Assembly: GCF_016862555.1 (NCBI RefSeq)
Contig: NZ_BONE01000030.1
Coordinates: 1-64,000 of the forward strand
Direction of reading: 5' to 3'
Origin: Asanoa siamensis
Lineage (GTDB): Bacteria > Actinomycetota > Actinomycetes > Mycobacteriales > Micromonosporaceae
DNA: 64,000 nucleotides
In this document: in pieces, positions 35,624-44,389 of the stretch
How positions within the stretch are numbered: the first letter of the stretch is position 1
Layout: each line of letters opens with the position of its first letter
Translations under genes and position numbers: made by a program
Notes under the pieces: generated by a model
Database searches by the model: none
The model's input: the letters and a program-made list of their open reading frames with translations, nothing else
What the model was told of the DNA's origin: nothing

Positions 35624-36895
35624 GTGACCACCCCCGCTCCGCGCCCGATCCGGATGTCCCTGCTGCTGCTGGCGTACTTCGCGTTCATCAGCCTCGGCCT
35701 GCCCGACGGCCTCCTCGGGGTCGCCTGGCCGTCGATGGCGGACGGTTTCGGGGTGGCCACGGAGGCGGTCGGGCTGCTTTTGATCTGTTCGACGATCGGC
35801 TACTTCGTCTCGAGCGTGACGGCGGGCTTCGCCCTGGCCAGGATCGGTGTCGGCTGGCTGCTGGCGATCAGCACCGCGTGCGCGAGCGCGGCGCTGGCGG
35901 GTTACGCGCTCGCGCCGGCGTACGCGGTGCTGGCCCCCTTCGCCCTCCTGGCAGGCTTCGGCGGCGGCGCGATCGACTCGGGCCTGAACGCCTACGCGGC
36001 TTCCGCGTTCGGCGCGAAGCACATGAACTGGCTGCACGCGTTCTTCGGCCTGGGGGTGGCGATCGGTCCTTTGATCATGACCGCCGTGATCACGGGTGGG
36101 GGCTGGAGCTGGCGCTGGGGCTACGCCGTCGTGGCCGCGGCGCAGGCGTGCCTGGCACTGGCGTTCTTCGCGACGGTCCGCAACTGGGTCCGCCACGCTC
36201 CGCCGTCGGCCCCTGACGCCCCGGATCCGGCCGCGACCGTGGCGCCCGCCGGGGTCCCGGGCGACGGGTTGGCCACGGCGGTCGCCACCGCGCCGCCGGC
36301 GACGAAGGTCCGTATCCGGGAGACCCTGGCCATCCCGGCGGTCTGGCTGGGCGTCCTGGCCTTCGCGGTGTACGTGGCGGTCGAGGTGGCCGCCGGCCTG
36401 TGGGCCTTCCTGCTGCTGACGGAGTCGCGCGGCCTCAGCGCCGGGGTCGCGGGCCTGTGCGTGTCGCTGTACTGGGGCATGCTCTTCGTCGGCCGGGTGG
36501 TCCAGGGCGTGGCATCGGAACGCTTCAACCCGACGCGGATCCTGGTGGGCAGCCTGTTCGGCATGGCGGCGGGCGCGGCGCTGGTCGCGCTTCCGTTCGG
36601 CGCCTGGTCCGCGATCCTCGGCCTGGCGGTGATCGGCTTCGCCGCGGCCCCTGTCTTCCCCCTCCTGACCCTGACGACAGCGGACCGCGTAGGCGCGGCC
36701 CACGCGGACCGCGTGATCGGCATGCAGATCGGTGGCTCAGGCCTCGGCGGCGCCCTCATCCCGTCAGGCATCGGCCTGCTTCTGGGCAAGTTCGGCGCGG
36801 GTGCGCTGGGCCTGTGTCTGCTCGTGCTGTCGGTTCTGCTGATCGGCCTCTACGCGGCCGCCACCCGCACGAGGGCGGGGTCCGCCGTCGCCTGA
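35624..36895 (+). CDS. MFS transporter (YbjJ/sugar-transporter-like)
   Basis: A 423-residue permease with 12 predicted helices: RMSLLLLAYFAFISLGLPDG, GFGGGAIDSGLNAYAASAFG, NWLHAFFGLGVAIGPLIMTA and, in the second half, SLYWGMLFVGRVVQGVASER. The DSGLNAY segment after helix 4 and NWLHAFFGLG are typical of the FucP/YbjJ-like group. The GTG start sits directly after a TATAGT -10 element, suggesting a leaderless transcript, and a perfect palindrome overlaps the promoter. The central cytoplasmic loop is long and proline-rich. The substrate is unknown. Confidence 0.85.
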   Translation: MTTPAPRPIRMSLLLLAYFAFISLGLPDGLLGVAWPSMADGFGVATEAVGLLLICSTIGYFVSSVTAGFALARIGVGWLLAISTACASAALAGYALAPAYAVLAPFALLAGFGGGAIDSGLNAYAASAFGAKHMNWLHAFFGLGVAIGPLIMTAVITGGGWSWRWGYAVVAAAQACLALAFFATVRNWVRHAPPSAPDAPDPAATVAPAGVPGDGLATAVATAPPATKVRIRETLAIPAVWLGVLAFAVYVAVEVAAGLWAFLLLTESRGLSAGVAGLCVSLYWGMLFVGRVVQGVASERFNPTRILVGSLFGMAAGAALVALPFGAWSAILGLAVIGFAAAPVFPLLTLTTADRVGAAHADRVIGMQIGGSGLGGALIPSGIGLLLGKFGAGALGLCLLVLSVLLIGLYAAATRTRAGSAVA

Positions 36896-37067
36896 TAGCT
36901 ACGGGATGGCTGGGGTCGTTCGCTGACCCTTCGTCATCGAGCAGATCCGCGACACGGCCTCCGCCTCCGCTTGTCGATCCGATCTACCCCGCCGCGACCC
37001 GGGGTCGGCCGCATAACGCGGGTCAGCTGCGTGACGGCTCCGGTACAGGGGTGAGCCCGGTCGACGG

Positions 37068-37511
37068 CTACATCGGGTGGCCATGGTGGTCGACGAGGGT
37101 GGTGAGGAGGCGGGTCAGTTGTGCACGCTCGGGCATGGTGAGCGGGGCAAGTAGCTCCTCTTCCACCCCCGACAGGATTCGGTCGAGCTTGCCTAGCTGG
37201 CGGCGGCCCGCGGGGGTCAGGGTGATGACGTTCTGCCGGCGGTCGGCCGGGTTGGGTGCGCGGTCGACCTGGCCGCGGGTCGCGAGCTCGTTGAGGACCG
37301 CGACCACGTCGCTGCGGTAGATGCCCGTGCGGTCGCTGAGCTGCGACTGGCTCGCCGGCCCCTGCTCGGCGAGCGTGGCCAGCACCGCGTAGTGCCACTT
37401 CCGGGCGTCGGCGGTCGCCAGCGCCTCGTTGACCAGCCGGTCGGAATGGTTGGCGGCCAGGGACAGCAGTCGGGTGCGCAGGTTGCGCAGCCGGTCCACG
37501 CGTTCGGTCAC
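37068..37511 (-). CDS. MarR-family regulator (divergent pair, left)
   Basis: A 147-residue winged-helix protein. KWHYAVLATLAEQGPASQSQ and LSDRTGIYRSDVVAVLNELA form the HTH, RGQVDRAPNPADRRQNVITL is the wing, and the C-terminal helices (ILSGVEEELLAPLTMPERAQ) dimerise. Start GTG. It is divergent from a second MarR-like gene 82 bases away, and two palindromes lie between them, so autoregulation and control of the partner gene are expected. Confidence 0.92.
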   Translation of the reverse strand: MTERVDRLRNLRTRLLSLAANHSDRLVNEALATADARKWHYAVLATLAEQGPASQSQLSDRTGIYRSDVVAVLNELATRGQVDRAPNPADRRQNVITLTPAGRRQLGKLDRILSGVEEELLAPLTMPERAQLTRLLTTLVDHHGHPM

Positions 37512-37532
37512 GGGCTCGATGGTAGCAGTTGC

Positions 37533-37547
37533 GTTAGTGGCACTAAC
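37533..37547. promoter_or_regulatory. MarR operator palindrome 1
   Basis: GTTAGTGGCACTAAC is a perfect 7+7 inverted repeat with one central base, in the short divergent space between two MarR-type genes. It lies close to the leftward start. Confidence 0.75.
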
Positions 37548-37556
37548 GAACTAGCT

Positions 37557-37575
37557 TCGTTGGTGTTACTAACGA
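37557..37575. promoter_or_regulatory. MarR operator palindrome 2
   Basis: TCGTTGGTGTTACTAACGA is an imperfect inverted repeat sharing the GTTAGT-like half site with the first palindrome (TAGTAACA in reverse). It lies 19 bases before the rightward MarR-like gene. Confidence 0.6.
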
Positions 37576-37593
37576 TTGCCGAGAGGAACCACC

Positions 37594-38016
37594 ATGACCG
37601 ACTTCAACGCACAGCTGATCGGCCGCACCGAGAAGGCGCTCAACGCGATCCTCGACCGGGAGCTGGCGGCCATCGGCATCACCGAGCCGCAGTGGGTCGC
37701 GCTGACCCTGACGGTGACGGGAGGCAGCACCGGGGCGGAGGTGCTCGTGGGTCGGATCGCGCAGGCGCTGCGGGTCGACGCGGCCACGGCACGGCAACGC
37801 CTCGACGAGCTCGAGGCGGCGGGCCTGACCCGCATCACGGACGGCGTTGCCGCAGCCACCGACCAGGGCACGGCGAGCTGGCACCAGGTGCGCAACGCCG
37901 TCGCCCCGATCACCCGGACGCTGTGGGGCGACCTACCGCCAGCCGACCTGGCAACGGCGGGCCGGGTCCTGACCACGGTCCTCGCCCGCGCCGACACGAT
38001 GCTGTCGGCTCGCTAG
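37594..38016 (+). CDS. MarR-like winged-helix protein (divergent pair, right)
   Basis: A 140-residue protein with the MarR helical layout: FNAQLIGRTEKALNAILDRE, ITEPQWVALTLTVTGGSTGA, then the HTH VGRIAQALRVDAATARQRLD and ELEAAGLTRI. The wing is short and the basic tip seen in most MarR proteins is reduced, so DNA binding may be weak or specific. A GAGAGGAA site precedes the ATG. It is transcribed away from a typical MarR gene across two shared palindromes and may be that protein's main target. Confidence 0.8.
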   Translation: MTDFNAQLIGRTEKALNAILDRELAAIGITEPQWVALTLTVTGGSTGAEVLVGRIAQALRVDAATARQRLDELEAAGLTRITDGVAAATDQGTASWHQVRNAVAPITRTLWGDLPPADLATAGRVLTTVLARADTMLSAR

Positions 38017-38140
38017 ATCCGTTGGCGTACGACTCCAACACCGACGCGGCCGATCCGGGCCGTCGACCACCCGCAGGCGGTGGTCGACGACCCGACGGCC
38101 GCCCGGCGGTGCGCAGCAGGTCGGTTATCCGAAGTGGACG

Positions 38141-38343
38141 GGCCGCCTCGCGGTGCGCTGAACGCGCCGGAGCGGTCGGTATCGACCGCAGCCCCGTCGC
38201 CCTGACGTCGGCCTCGCCGTCGGCTGAATGCGGCCGAAGCCGGCCAGCATCGACCGCAGCCCCATCGTCCTGACGCGGGCCTCGCCGTCCGCTGAACGCG
38301 GGCCGAGCGGCCGGTATCGACCGCAGCCCCATCGCCCTGGCGC
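38141..38343. repeat. 68-bp intergenic tandem repeat array
   Basis: Three units of 67-68 bp (38141-38208, 38209-38276, 38277-38343) share cores such as ATCGACCGCAGCCCC and GCCTCGCCGTC. They are about 75-85% alike by eye. The period is not a multiple of three, and no protein frame is kept across the units. Confidence 0.8.
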
Positions 38344-38724
38344 CAGCCCTCGAGCGCTCAATCGCGCGAGCGCCGGAGCGCTTCGGCGAGCAGCCAAGCG
38401 CGGGCCGCCTGCTGCGACCGCGACCCGGGCCGCCCTCGCCCCGCTCGTCGACGCCCTGCGGGTCGGGGAGTGGGCGCTCATGGACGGATCGCGCCGTGGC
38501 ATGACGCGTGTGAGCAACAGGCTTTCCGTGCGCGGCCCGCGGCCGGGGCCAGGCCGCACGGCCGTCAATGGCTGTCCGCTCATGCACCGAGAGAGTTTCC
38601 GAAAGTTGCGGCGTCAACCTGCCTACCCGGCGGCGCGCCATCCCGGATCCGCAGCCGCAAGCGCAACATCGAATCGCGCCACTGGGTGGCATTGACGTAC
38701 GACGCTGTTAATCGTAGCGTGTGG

Positions 38725-38745
38725 GAAATCTTCCGGAAGAGTTTC
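38725..38745. promoter_or_regulatory. operator candidate of sugar ABC operon
   Basis: GAAATCTTCCGGAAGAGTTTC is an inverted repeat (core TCTTCCGGAAGA perfect; outer GAAA/TTTC with one extra base). It lies about 110 bases before the first permease gene. The GAAA...TTTC ends resemble operators of LacI-family regulators of plant-polysaccharide genes. Confidence 0.55.
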
Positions 38746-38852
38746 GAGATGTATCGGGACCTTCTCGGAGCGCAGCATGCCGGTCCACCGCCGGGTCGCC
38801 CACCAGAGCGCCCGGGCGATGGTCGCTGTCCGGAAACGGGAGGGGGCGGAAG

Positions 38853-39830
38853 GTGGGGCAACCCTTGAGCGGCCCGGCGACCGCGGTCGACGAGCCGCCA
38901 GCACCCCCGCCGCCTCCGCAACCGGCCAAGGTGCGGCGCGACCGCTTCCTGCTGTGGGCCATGCTCCCCGGCCTCGGGCTGCTGCTGACCTTCCACTACC
39001 TGCCCCTGCTCGGCAACGTCATCGCCTTCAAGGACTTCCAGCCCTATCTCGGCCTCGGCGGCAGCCCGTGGGTCGGCCTCGAGAACTTCCGCGTCATCGT
39101 CGAGGGTGATCCGCTCTTCCTGACCGCCCTCGGCAACACCCTCGTGATCATGCTGCTGCAGATCGGCATCGTGTTCACGTTGCCCATCGCGCTCGCGTTG
39201 CTGCTCGACAGCATGATCTCGGAGCGGCTCAAGCGGGTCGTGCAGACGATCCTCTACCTGCCGCACTTCCTCTCGTGGGTCATCGTCATATCGATCTTCA
39301 ACGAACTGCTCGGCGGCAGCGGGCCGATCAACACGTTCCTGCGCCAGCACGACCTCGGGACGATCGACATCATCGGCAACGCCGCGGTCTTCAAGGAGCT
39401 GATCACCGGGCAGGTGCTCTGGAAAGAAGCGGGTTGGGCGATGATCCTGTTCCTCGCCGCCCTTTCCCGGATCGACCCGGAGCTGTACGAGGCCTCCGCC
39501 GTCGACGGCGCCGGTCGGCTGCGGCAGATCTGGCACGTCACCCTGCCCGGCCTGCGCAGCGTCATCGTCCTGCTGCTGATCCTGCGGCTCGGCGACGCGC
39601 TCACCGTCGGCTTCGAGCAGATCATCCTGCAGCAGCAAGCGGTCGGCATCGCGGCCAGCGAGGTGCTCGACACCTACGTCTACAACAACGGCATCGTCCA
39701 GAGCGACTGGGGCGTCAGCGCCGCCGTCGGTCTCGTCAAGGGGATCGTCGGCGTCGCGCTCGTGCTGGGCGCCAACCGGCTCGCGCACGCCTTCGGTGAG
39801 GCCGGCCTCTACCGCCGGGAGGCGCGATGA
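38853..39830 (+). CDS. sugar ABC transporter permease (LplB/YteP-type)
   Basis: A 325-residue permease; the GTG start is chosen because a GGAGGGGGCGGAAG sequence precedes it. The N-terminal 35 residues are proline-rich, then six membrane helices follow (FLLWAMLPGLGLLLTFHYLP first). The ATPase-contact EAA loop is YEASAVDGAGRLRQIWHVTL at about residues 220-240. Residues such as GLENFRVIVEGDPLF are typical of the LplB family, which imports oligosaccharides with a separate LipO-type binding protein. The stop overlaps the next gene by four bases. No ATPase is encoded here, so it probably uses a shared MsiK-like ATPase. Confidence 0.92.
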   Translation: MGQPLSGPATAVDEPPAPPPPPQPAKVRRDRFLLWAMLPGLGLLLTFHYLPLLGNVIAFKDFQPYLGLGGSPWVGLENFRVIVEGDPLFLTALGNTLVIMLLQIGIVFTLPIALALLLDSMISERLKRVVQTILYLPHFLSWVIVISIFNELLGGSGPINTFLRQHDLGTIDIIGNAAVFKELITGQVLWKEAGWAMILFLAALSRIDPELYEASAVDGAGRLRQIWHVTLPGLRSVIVLLLILRLGDALTVGFEQIILQQQAVGIAASEVLDTYVYNNGIVQSDWGVSAAVGLVKGIVGVALVLGANRLAHAFGEAGLYRREAR

Positions 39831-40699
39831 GCGCCAAGGCCGCGCCGGCGCCGCCGATCCGGGCGCTGAAGGGCGTCGTGCTCACCGTCTGCTGTGCACT
39901 GATCGTCGTGCCGTTCGTCGGCATCATCTCCACGAGCTTGTCCACAAGGGAGCAGATTGTCCGGAGCGGCGGCTTCGTCATCATCCCCGACGAGATCACT
40001 TTCGCCGCCTACCGGGCGCTGTTCACCGGCGGCGTCGTGCCCCGCGCCGTCGCCGTCAGCATGTTCATCACGATCGTCGGCACGGCGCTCAGCCTGGCCA
40101 GCACGACCCTCCTGGCGTACGGCCTGAGCCGGCCGCACACCAGAGCCCACCGCCCCGTGCTGATGCTGGTGGTGGCCGCGCTGCTGTTCACCCCGGGCAT
40201 CATCCCGGCCTACCTCACCATCGACCTGCTCGGCCTGATCAACTCGTACTGGGCGGTCATCCTCCCCGCCGTGGTCAGCGCGTTCAACGTGGTGATCCTC
40301 CGGGCGTTCTTCATGGAGATCCCGGCCGAGCTGCTGGAGAGCGCGCGCATCGACGGCGCCTCCGACGGTCAGATCTTCGCCCGCATCGTCCTGCCACTGT
40401 CCAAAGCGGTCCTCTCCGTGATCGGCCTGTTCTACGCGGTCGGCTACTGGAACGCGTTCTTCAGCGCGCTCCTCTACCTCAACGACTCCGCGAAGTGGCC
40501 GATCCAGCTCGTCCTGCGCACCTATGTCGTCAACCAGCAGCAGCTCGGCGTCGACCAGGTCGGCACCGGCAGCCTGCCACCGCAGGAGGCGCTGCAGATG
40601 GCGATCCTCGTCATCTCCATCGTGCCGATCCTGCTGATCTACCCGTTCATCCAACGCCATTTCACCAAGGGAGTGCTGGTCGGCGCGGTCAAAGGCTGA
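39827..40699 (+). CDS. sugar ABC transporter permease (LplC/YtcP-type)
   Basis: A 290-residue permease with six helices, coupled to the preceding permease by an ATGA overlap. The EAA loop is LLESARIDGASDGQIFARIV at about residues 171-190. The N-terminal VVLTVCCALIVVPFVGIIST and C-terminal IQRHFTKGVLVGAVKG ending are hallmarks of the LplC/YtcP group. With LplB- and LipO-type partners it forms a carbohydrate importer. Confidence 0.93.
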   Translation: MSAKAAPAPPIRALKGVVLTVCCALIVVPFVGIISTSLSTREQIVRSGGFVIIPDEITFAAYRALFTGGVVPRAVAVSMFITIVGTALSLASTTLLAYGLSRPHTRAHRPVLMLVVAALLFTPGIIPAYLTIDLLGLINSYWAVILPAVVSAFNVVILRAFFMEIPAELLESARIDGASDGQIFARIVLPLSKAVLSVIGLFYAVGYWNAFFSALLYLNDSAKWPIQLVLRTYVVNQQQLGVDQVGTGSLPPQEALQMAILVISIVPILLIYPFIQRHFTKGVLVGAVKG

Positions 40700-40722
40700 C
40701 CACCCACCACAAGGAGACCCGG

Positions 40723-42402
40723 ATGAGCCACAGCTACCTGCACAAGCCGATCAACCGTCGTACGCTCCTCTCCGGCGCCACCGCCCTCGCCGCCGGCTCC
40801 CTGCTCGCGGGCTGCGGCGACGGCGAGGGCGGCGGCAACGACAACACCGCGGCGAACAACCAGAGCGTCAAGCTGCCGGCGTACGTGCCGTCGACGGTCG
40901 TCAAGCCCGACCTCGCCGGCAACGCCGACGGCCTGCTCAACGCGTTCCTCGCGTACCCAAGCCCACCCGTCAAACAGTTCACCGGTCCACCGCTGGGCGG
41001 CGGCACCGTCTCGGCGTTCGTGCTCACGGGCTCGCCGGTGCCGCCGCCGAAGGGCAACAACGCGTTCTGGCAGGAGCTCGACCGTCAGCTCGGCGTCGAC
41101 CTGCAGCTCACCATCACGCCCAGCGCGGAGATGGCCACCAAGTTCTCGACCCTGATCACCGGCGACGACCTGCCGGACCTGATCGTGCCGGCGCTGTTCC
41201 TGCCCAACGGCGTGCCCGCGGGCATCGGCAACCTGCCACAGTGGATGGCCACCAAGTGCACCGACCTCACGCCGTACCTCGGTGGCGACGCGGTCAAGCA
41301 GTACCCGAACCTGGCGAACATCCCGACCGCGGCGTGGAAGCAGTGCGTCTACAACGGCGGCATCTACGGCGTGCCGGTGCACCGCGGCGTCGGCGGGACG
41401 CTGATGTTCCGCCGCGACGACATCATCGCCAAGCTCGGCGTCGATCCCGACCCGAAGAGCTTCGCGGAGTTCAAGGACTTGTGCCAAAAGGTGACCGACG
41501 CCAAGGCCAACCGCTGGGCGATCGTCAACGCCGGTGGCCTCATGCACCTCGTGCAGCAGATGCTCGGCGCGCCCAACGGCTGGCGCTGGGACGGCAGCAA
41601 GCTGACCAACGTCGTGGAGACCGAGGAGTTCCGGAAAGCACTGTCCGATGTGGTGGAACTCTACAAGGCCGGCGTCGTGCACCCCGACAGCTTCGCCAAC
41701 AACGCGCCCGTGAAGCGCTGGTTCAACGCGGGCGAGGCCGTGCTGACCGCCGACCGCTACACCGCCTGGCCGCAGTTCTACGCCGAGAACATCGCCGGAC
41801 CGGAGTTCAGGATCAGCGGCATGCGGCCGCCGAAGTACGACGGTGGTGGCTTCGCGCCGACCTGGCAGTCGAGCGCCGGCTCCATCAACAACTTCACCGT
41901 CTTCAAGAAGGCCGACGAGGGCAGGATCCGCGACCTGCTCAAGCTCTGCGACTACCTGGCGGCCCCGTTCGGCACGGCCGAATGGCTGTTCCGGCGGTAC
42001 GGGCAGGAGGGCGCGCACTACACCATGCAGAACGGCGGCCCCGTCTACACCCAGGCCGGGGTCAGCCAGACCGCGCTCGGCATCCGCTACATCGTCGACG
42101 CGCCCGACACCATCTTCATCCCGGGCCGGCCCGAGGCCACCCAGGCGTCGTACGACTACCAGAAGTCCATCATCGACACCGCGGTGCCGGACCCGGTCGT
42201 GGCCAACAACCTGTTCTCCGACGAGTGGTCGCGCAAGCAGCCCACGCTCGGCGGGCTCGTGCTCAACGGCCAGAACGACATCATCGCCGGCCGCCAGCCG
42301 CTCAGCCACCTCGACGAGGTGATCAGCAACTGGAAGTCGCAGGGCGGCGACAAGGTCCGCGCCGAGTTCACCGAGCAGCTGCAAAAGTCCGGTATCCGAT
42401 GA
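40723..42402 (+). CDS. extracellular sugar-binding lipoprotein (LipO/YtcQ-type)
   Basis: A 559-residue solute-binding protein. The N-terminus carries a twin-arginine motif and lipobox (NRRTLLSGATALAAGSLLAG followed by the lipid-modified Cys). The mature part reads LQLTITPSAEMATKFSTLIT, LPDLIVPALF, YGVPVHRGVGGTLMFRRDDI and AGVVHPDSFANNAPVKRWFN, the pattern of large LplA/LipO binding proteins. A GGAGACCCGG ribosome site precedes the ATG. The final codons overlap the oxidoreductase gene (ATGA). The ligand is unknown; the family binds oligosaccharides such as pectin, xylan or mannan fragments. Confidence 0.92.
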   Translation: MSHSYLHKPINRRTLLSGATALAAGSLLAGCGDGEGGGNDNTAANNQSVKLPAYVPSTVVKPDLAGNADGLLNAFLAYPSPPVKQFTGPPLGGGTVSAFVLTGSPVPPPKGNNAFWQELDRQLGVDLQLTITPSAEMATKFSTLITGDDLPDLIVPALFLPNGVPAGIGNLPQWMATKCTDLTPYLGGDAVKQYPNLANIPTAAWKQCVYNGGIYGVPVHRGVGGTLMFRRDDIIAKLGVDPDPKSFAEFKDLCQKVTDAKANRWAIVNAGGLMHLVQQMLGAPNGWRWDGSKLTNVVETEEFRKALSDVVELYKAGVVHPDSFANNAPVKRWFNAGEAVLTADRYTAWPQFYAENIAGPEFRISGMRPPKYDGGGFAPTWQSSAGSINNFTVFKKADEGRIRDLLKLCDYLAAPFGTAEWLFRRYGQEGAHYTMQNGGPVYTQAGVSQTALGIRYIVDAPDTIFIPGRPEATQASYDYQKSIIDTAVPDPVVANNLFSDEWSRKQPTLGGLVLNGQNDIIAGRQPLSHLDEVISNWKSQGGDKVRAEFTEQLQKSGIR

Positions 42403-43496
42403 GGGTCGCCCTGGTCGGCACCGGCAACATCGCCCGGATCCACGCCGAGGCCCTACGGGGCCTCGGCGGCCGGGCCGAGATCGTCGCCGGTGTCGACGTG
42501 GACGGAGCGGCCGCGAAGAGCTTCTGCCGCACCCACGGCATCCCGCACAGCGGCACCGACCTGGCCCGGGTCCTGGACACGACCCGGCCCGACCTGGTGC
42601 ACGTCTGCACGCCGCCGGGCGCGCACCTGGAAGCCGCCCGCACCGCTCTCGCGTACGGGGCGCACGTGCTGGTCGAGAAGCCACCGACGCTGACCCTGCG
42701 CCAGTTCGCCGAGCTGGAAGCGGCCGCCGACCACAGTGGACGGCACGTCGCGACCGTGTTCCAGCACCGGTTCGGCTCGGGCGCCCGCCGGCTGCGGGCC
42801 CTGCACGACGCCGGCGTGCTCGGCCGGCCGCTGCTGGCCATCTGCCACACCACCTGGTACCGCACCCAGGAGTACTTCGACGTGCCCTGGCGCGGCCGCT
42901 GGGACACCGAGGGCGGCGGCCCGACGATGGGCCACGGCATCCACCAGATGGACCTGCTGCTGGCGATTCTCGGCGAGTGGACGCAGGTCCACGCACTGGC
43001 CCGCCGGCAGGCCCGCGACGTCGACACCGAGGACCTGTCGCTGGCCCACGTCGGCTTCGCCAACGGCTGCGTGGCCAGCGTCGTCAACAGCGTGCTGTCG
43101 CCGCGCGAGCAAAGCTACCTGCGGTTCGACTTCGCCCGCGCGACGATCGAGCTGACCCACCTCTACGGGTACGGCGAGGACGCGTGGCGGGTCACGCCGG
43201 CGCCCGGCCACGAGGAGGCCGTGCTCAGCGCCTGGCACGGCGGTGAGCGGGGCGTGCCGAGCGGGCACCAGGCCCAGTTCGCCGCGGTGCTCGACGCGCT
43301 CGAGGCAGGCGCGCGGCCGCCGGTCACCCTGGCCGAGACCCGGCGCACGATGCGGCTGGTGGCGGCGATCTACGCGGCGTCGTTCACCGGCAGCCCGGTC
43401 GGGCCCGGCGACCTCGGCCCGGGATCGCCCTTCCACGAACGGATGCAGGGCGGCGGCCCGCCGTGGCGGCTCGTCGCGCGGCAGGAGGTGGCATGA
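42399..43496 (+). CDS. Gfo/Idh/MocA-family oxidoreductase
   Basis: A 365-residue NAD(P)-dependent sugar oxidoreductase. The Rossmann motif is MRVALVGTGNIARIHAEALR, with VDVDG after strand 2 and the signature LVEKPPTLTL (Glu-Lys-Pro) at about residues 91-100. The C-terminal domain contains GGGPTMGHGIHQMDLLLAIL, holding the catalytic His of the family. It is coupled to the binding-protein gene upstream and to the DUF6807 gene downstream, so it should oxidise or epimerise the imported sugar. Confidence 0.93.
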   Translation: MRVALVGTGNIARIHAEALRGLGGRAEIVAGVDVDGAAAKSFCRTHGIPHSGTDLARVLDTTRPDLVHVCTPPGAHLEAARTALAYGAHVLVEKPPTLTLRQFAELEAAADHSGRHVATVFQHRFGSGARRLRALHDAGVLGRPLLAICHTTWYRTQEYFDVPWRGRWDTEGGGPTMGHGIHQMDLLLAILGEWTQVHALARRQARDVDTEDLSLAHVGFANGCVASVVNSVLSPREQSYLRFDFARATIELTHLYGYGEDAWRVTPAPGHEEAVLSAWHGGERGVPSGHQAQFAAVLDALEAGARPPVTLAETRRTMRLVAAIYAASFTGSPVGPGDLGPGSPFHERMQGGGPPWRLVARQEVA

Positions 43497-44389
43497 GCAC
43501 CGAGCCCGGGCGCGTCGGCCTGGCCCTCACCCACGAGCACGACCGGGCCCTCCGGGTGACCTGGCGCGACCGGGAGCTGTTCCGCTACGTCTACCAGCCC
43601 TGGGACGAACAGCGCGAGTCGCCCCGGCCGTACCTCCATCCGATGTGGACTTTGGACGGGCGACCGGTCAGCCTCTACCGCCCCCACGACCACGTCTGGC
43701 ACAAGGGGCTGTCGCTGGCGCTGGCCAACGTCGGCACCGACAACTTCTGGGGCGGCCCGACCTACCTGCGCGGCTACGGCGGCTACGCCCAGCTGCCCAA
43801 CAACGGTACGCAGCGGCACGACCGGTTCACCACGCTCGCGGCGGACGACCACCGGATCGCCGTCGAGGAGGACCTGACCTGGATCGCCCAGGACGGCCGC
43901 CCGGTCTTCGCCGAGCAGCGCAGTCTCGACGTCGTGGCGCTGCCCGAGGACTCCGCCTGGCGGCTCGACCTGACCACGGCCCTGCACAACCTCGCCGGCG
44001 CCGAGGTGGCGATCGGCAGCCCGGAGACCGAGGGGCGCGAAGGGGCGGCGTACAGCGGACTGTTCTGGCGCGGCCCGCGCAGTTTCAGCGGCGGCACCGT
44101 GCGCATCCCGGACGCGGAGGGCACCGACGAGCTCAACGGCGCGCAGGCGCCGTGGATGGCGTTCACCGGCCGGCACGACGGCGACGGCGAGCAGACGACC
44201 GTGCTGATGGCCGACCACACGGGCCCGACCGCGTGGTTCGTCCGCAGCGAGGTCTACGCGGTGCTCTGCCCGGCCGCCTTCGCCCAGGTCCGTACCGTCG
44301 GGCCCGGCGAGACGTTGACCCTGCGCTACCGGGTCGTCGTCGCCGACGGCGACCTCGACCACAAGACCTGCGCCCGGCTCGCGGCATGA
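43493..44389 (+). CDS. DUF6807 (PmoA-family) protein
   Basis: A 298-residue protein of the family labelled PmoA or DUF6807, which is not the methane monooxygenase subunit. Typical stretches are YLHPMWTLDGRPVSLYRPHD followed by HVWHKGLSLALANVGTDNFW, with clustered His residues that look like a metal or sugar site, and later VLMADHTGPTAWFVRSE and YAVLCPAAFAQVRTVGPGET. The family often lies next to Gfo/Idh/MocA oxidoreductases and sugar transporters, as here, but has no proven reaction. Its start and stop overlap both neighbours by four bases. Confidence 0.85.
   Translation: MSTEPGRVGLALTHEHDRALRVTWRDRELFRYVYQPWDEQRESPRPYLHPMWTLDGRPVSLYRPHDHVWHKGLSLALANVGTDNFWGGPTYLRGYGGYAQLPNNGTQRHDRFTTLAADDHRIAVEEDLTWIAQDGRPVFAEQRSLDVVALPEDSAWRLDLTTALHNLAGAEVAIGSPETEGREGAAYSGLFWRGPRSFSGGTVRIPDAEGTDELNGAQAPWMAFTGRHDGDGEQTTVLMADHTGPTAWFVRSEVYAVLCPAAFAQVRTVGPGETLTLRYRVVVADGDLDHKTCARLAA

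Larger units (their letters stand above)
38017..38852. other. gene-free region with 68-bp repeats and sugar operon leader
   Basis: No credible gene is seen in these 836 bases. The left half holds a tandem repeat array (38141-38343). The right half holds the regulatory region of the sugar operon, with TTTCCGAAA at 38596-38604, an AT-rich GACGCTGTTAATCGTAGCGT segment from about 38701, and a palindrome at 38725-38745. Confidence 0.6.

Noticed and set aside
38017-38700. Open frames of 100-260 codons on both strands
   Set aside because: They cross the 68-bp repeats in different frames, lack ribosome sites and family similarity, and have Arg/Ala/Pro-rich shadow composition.
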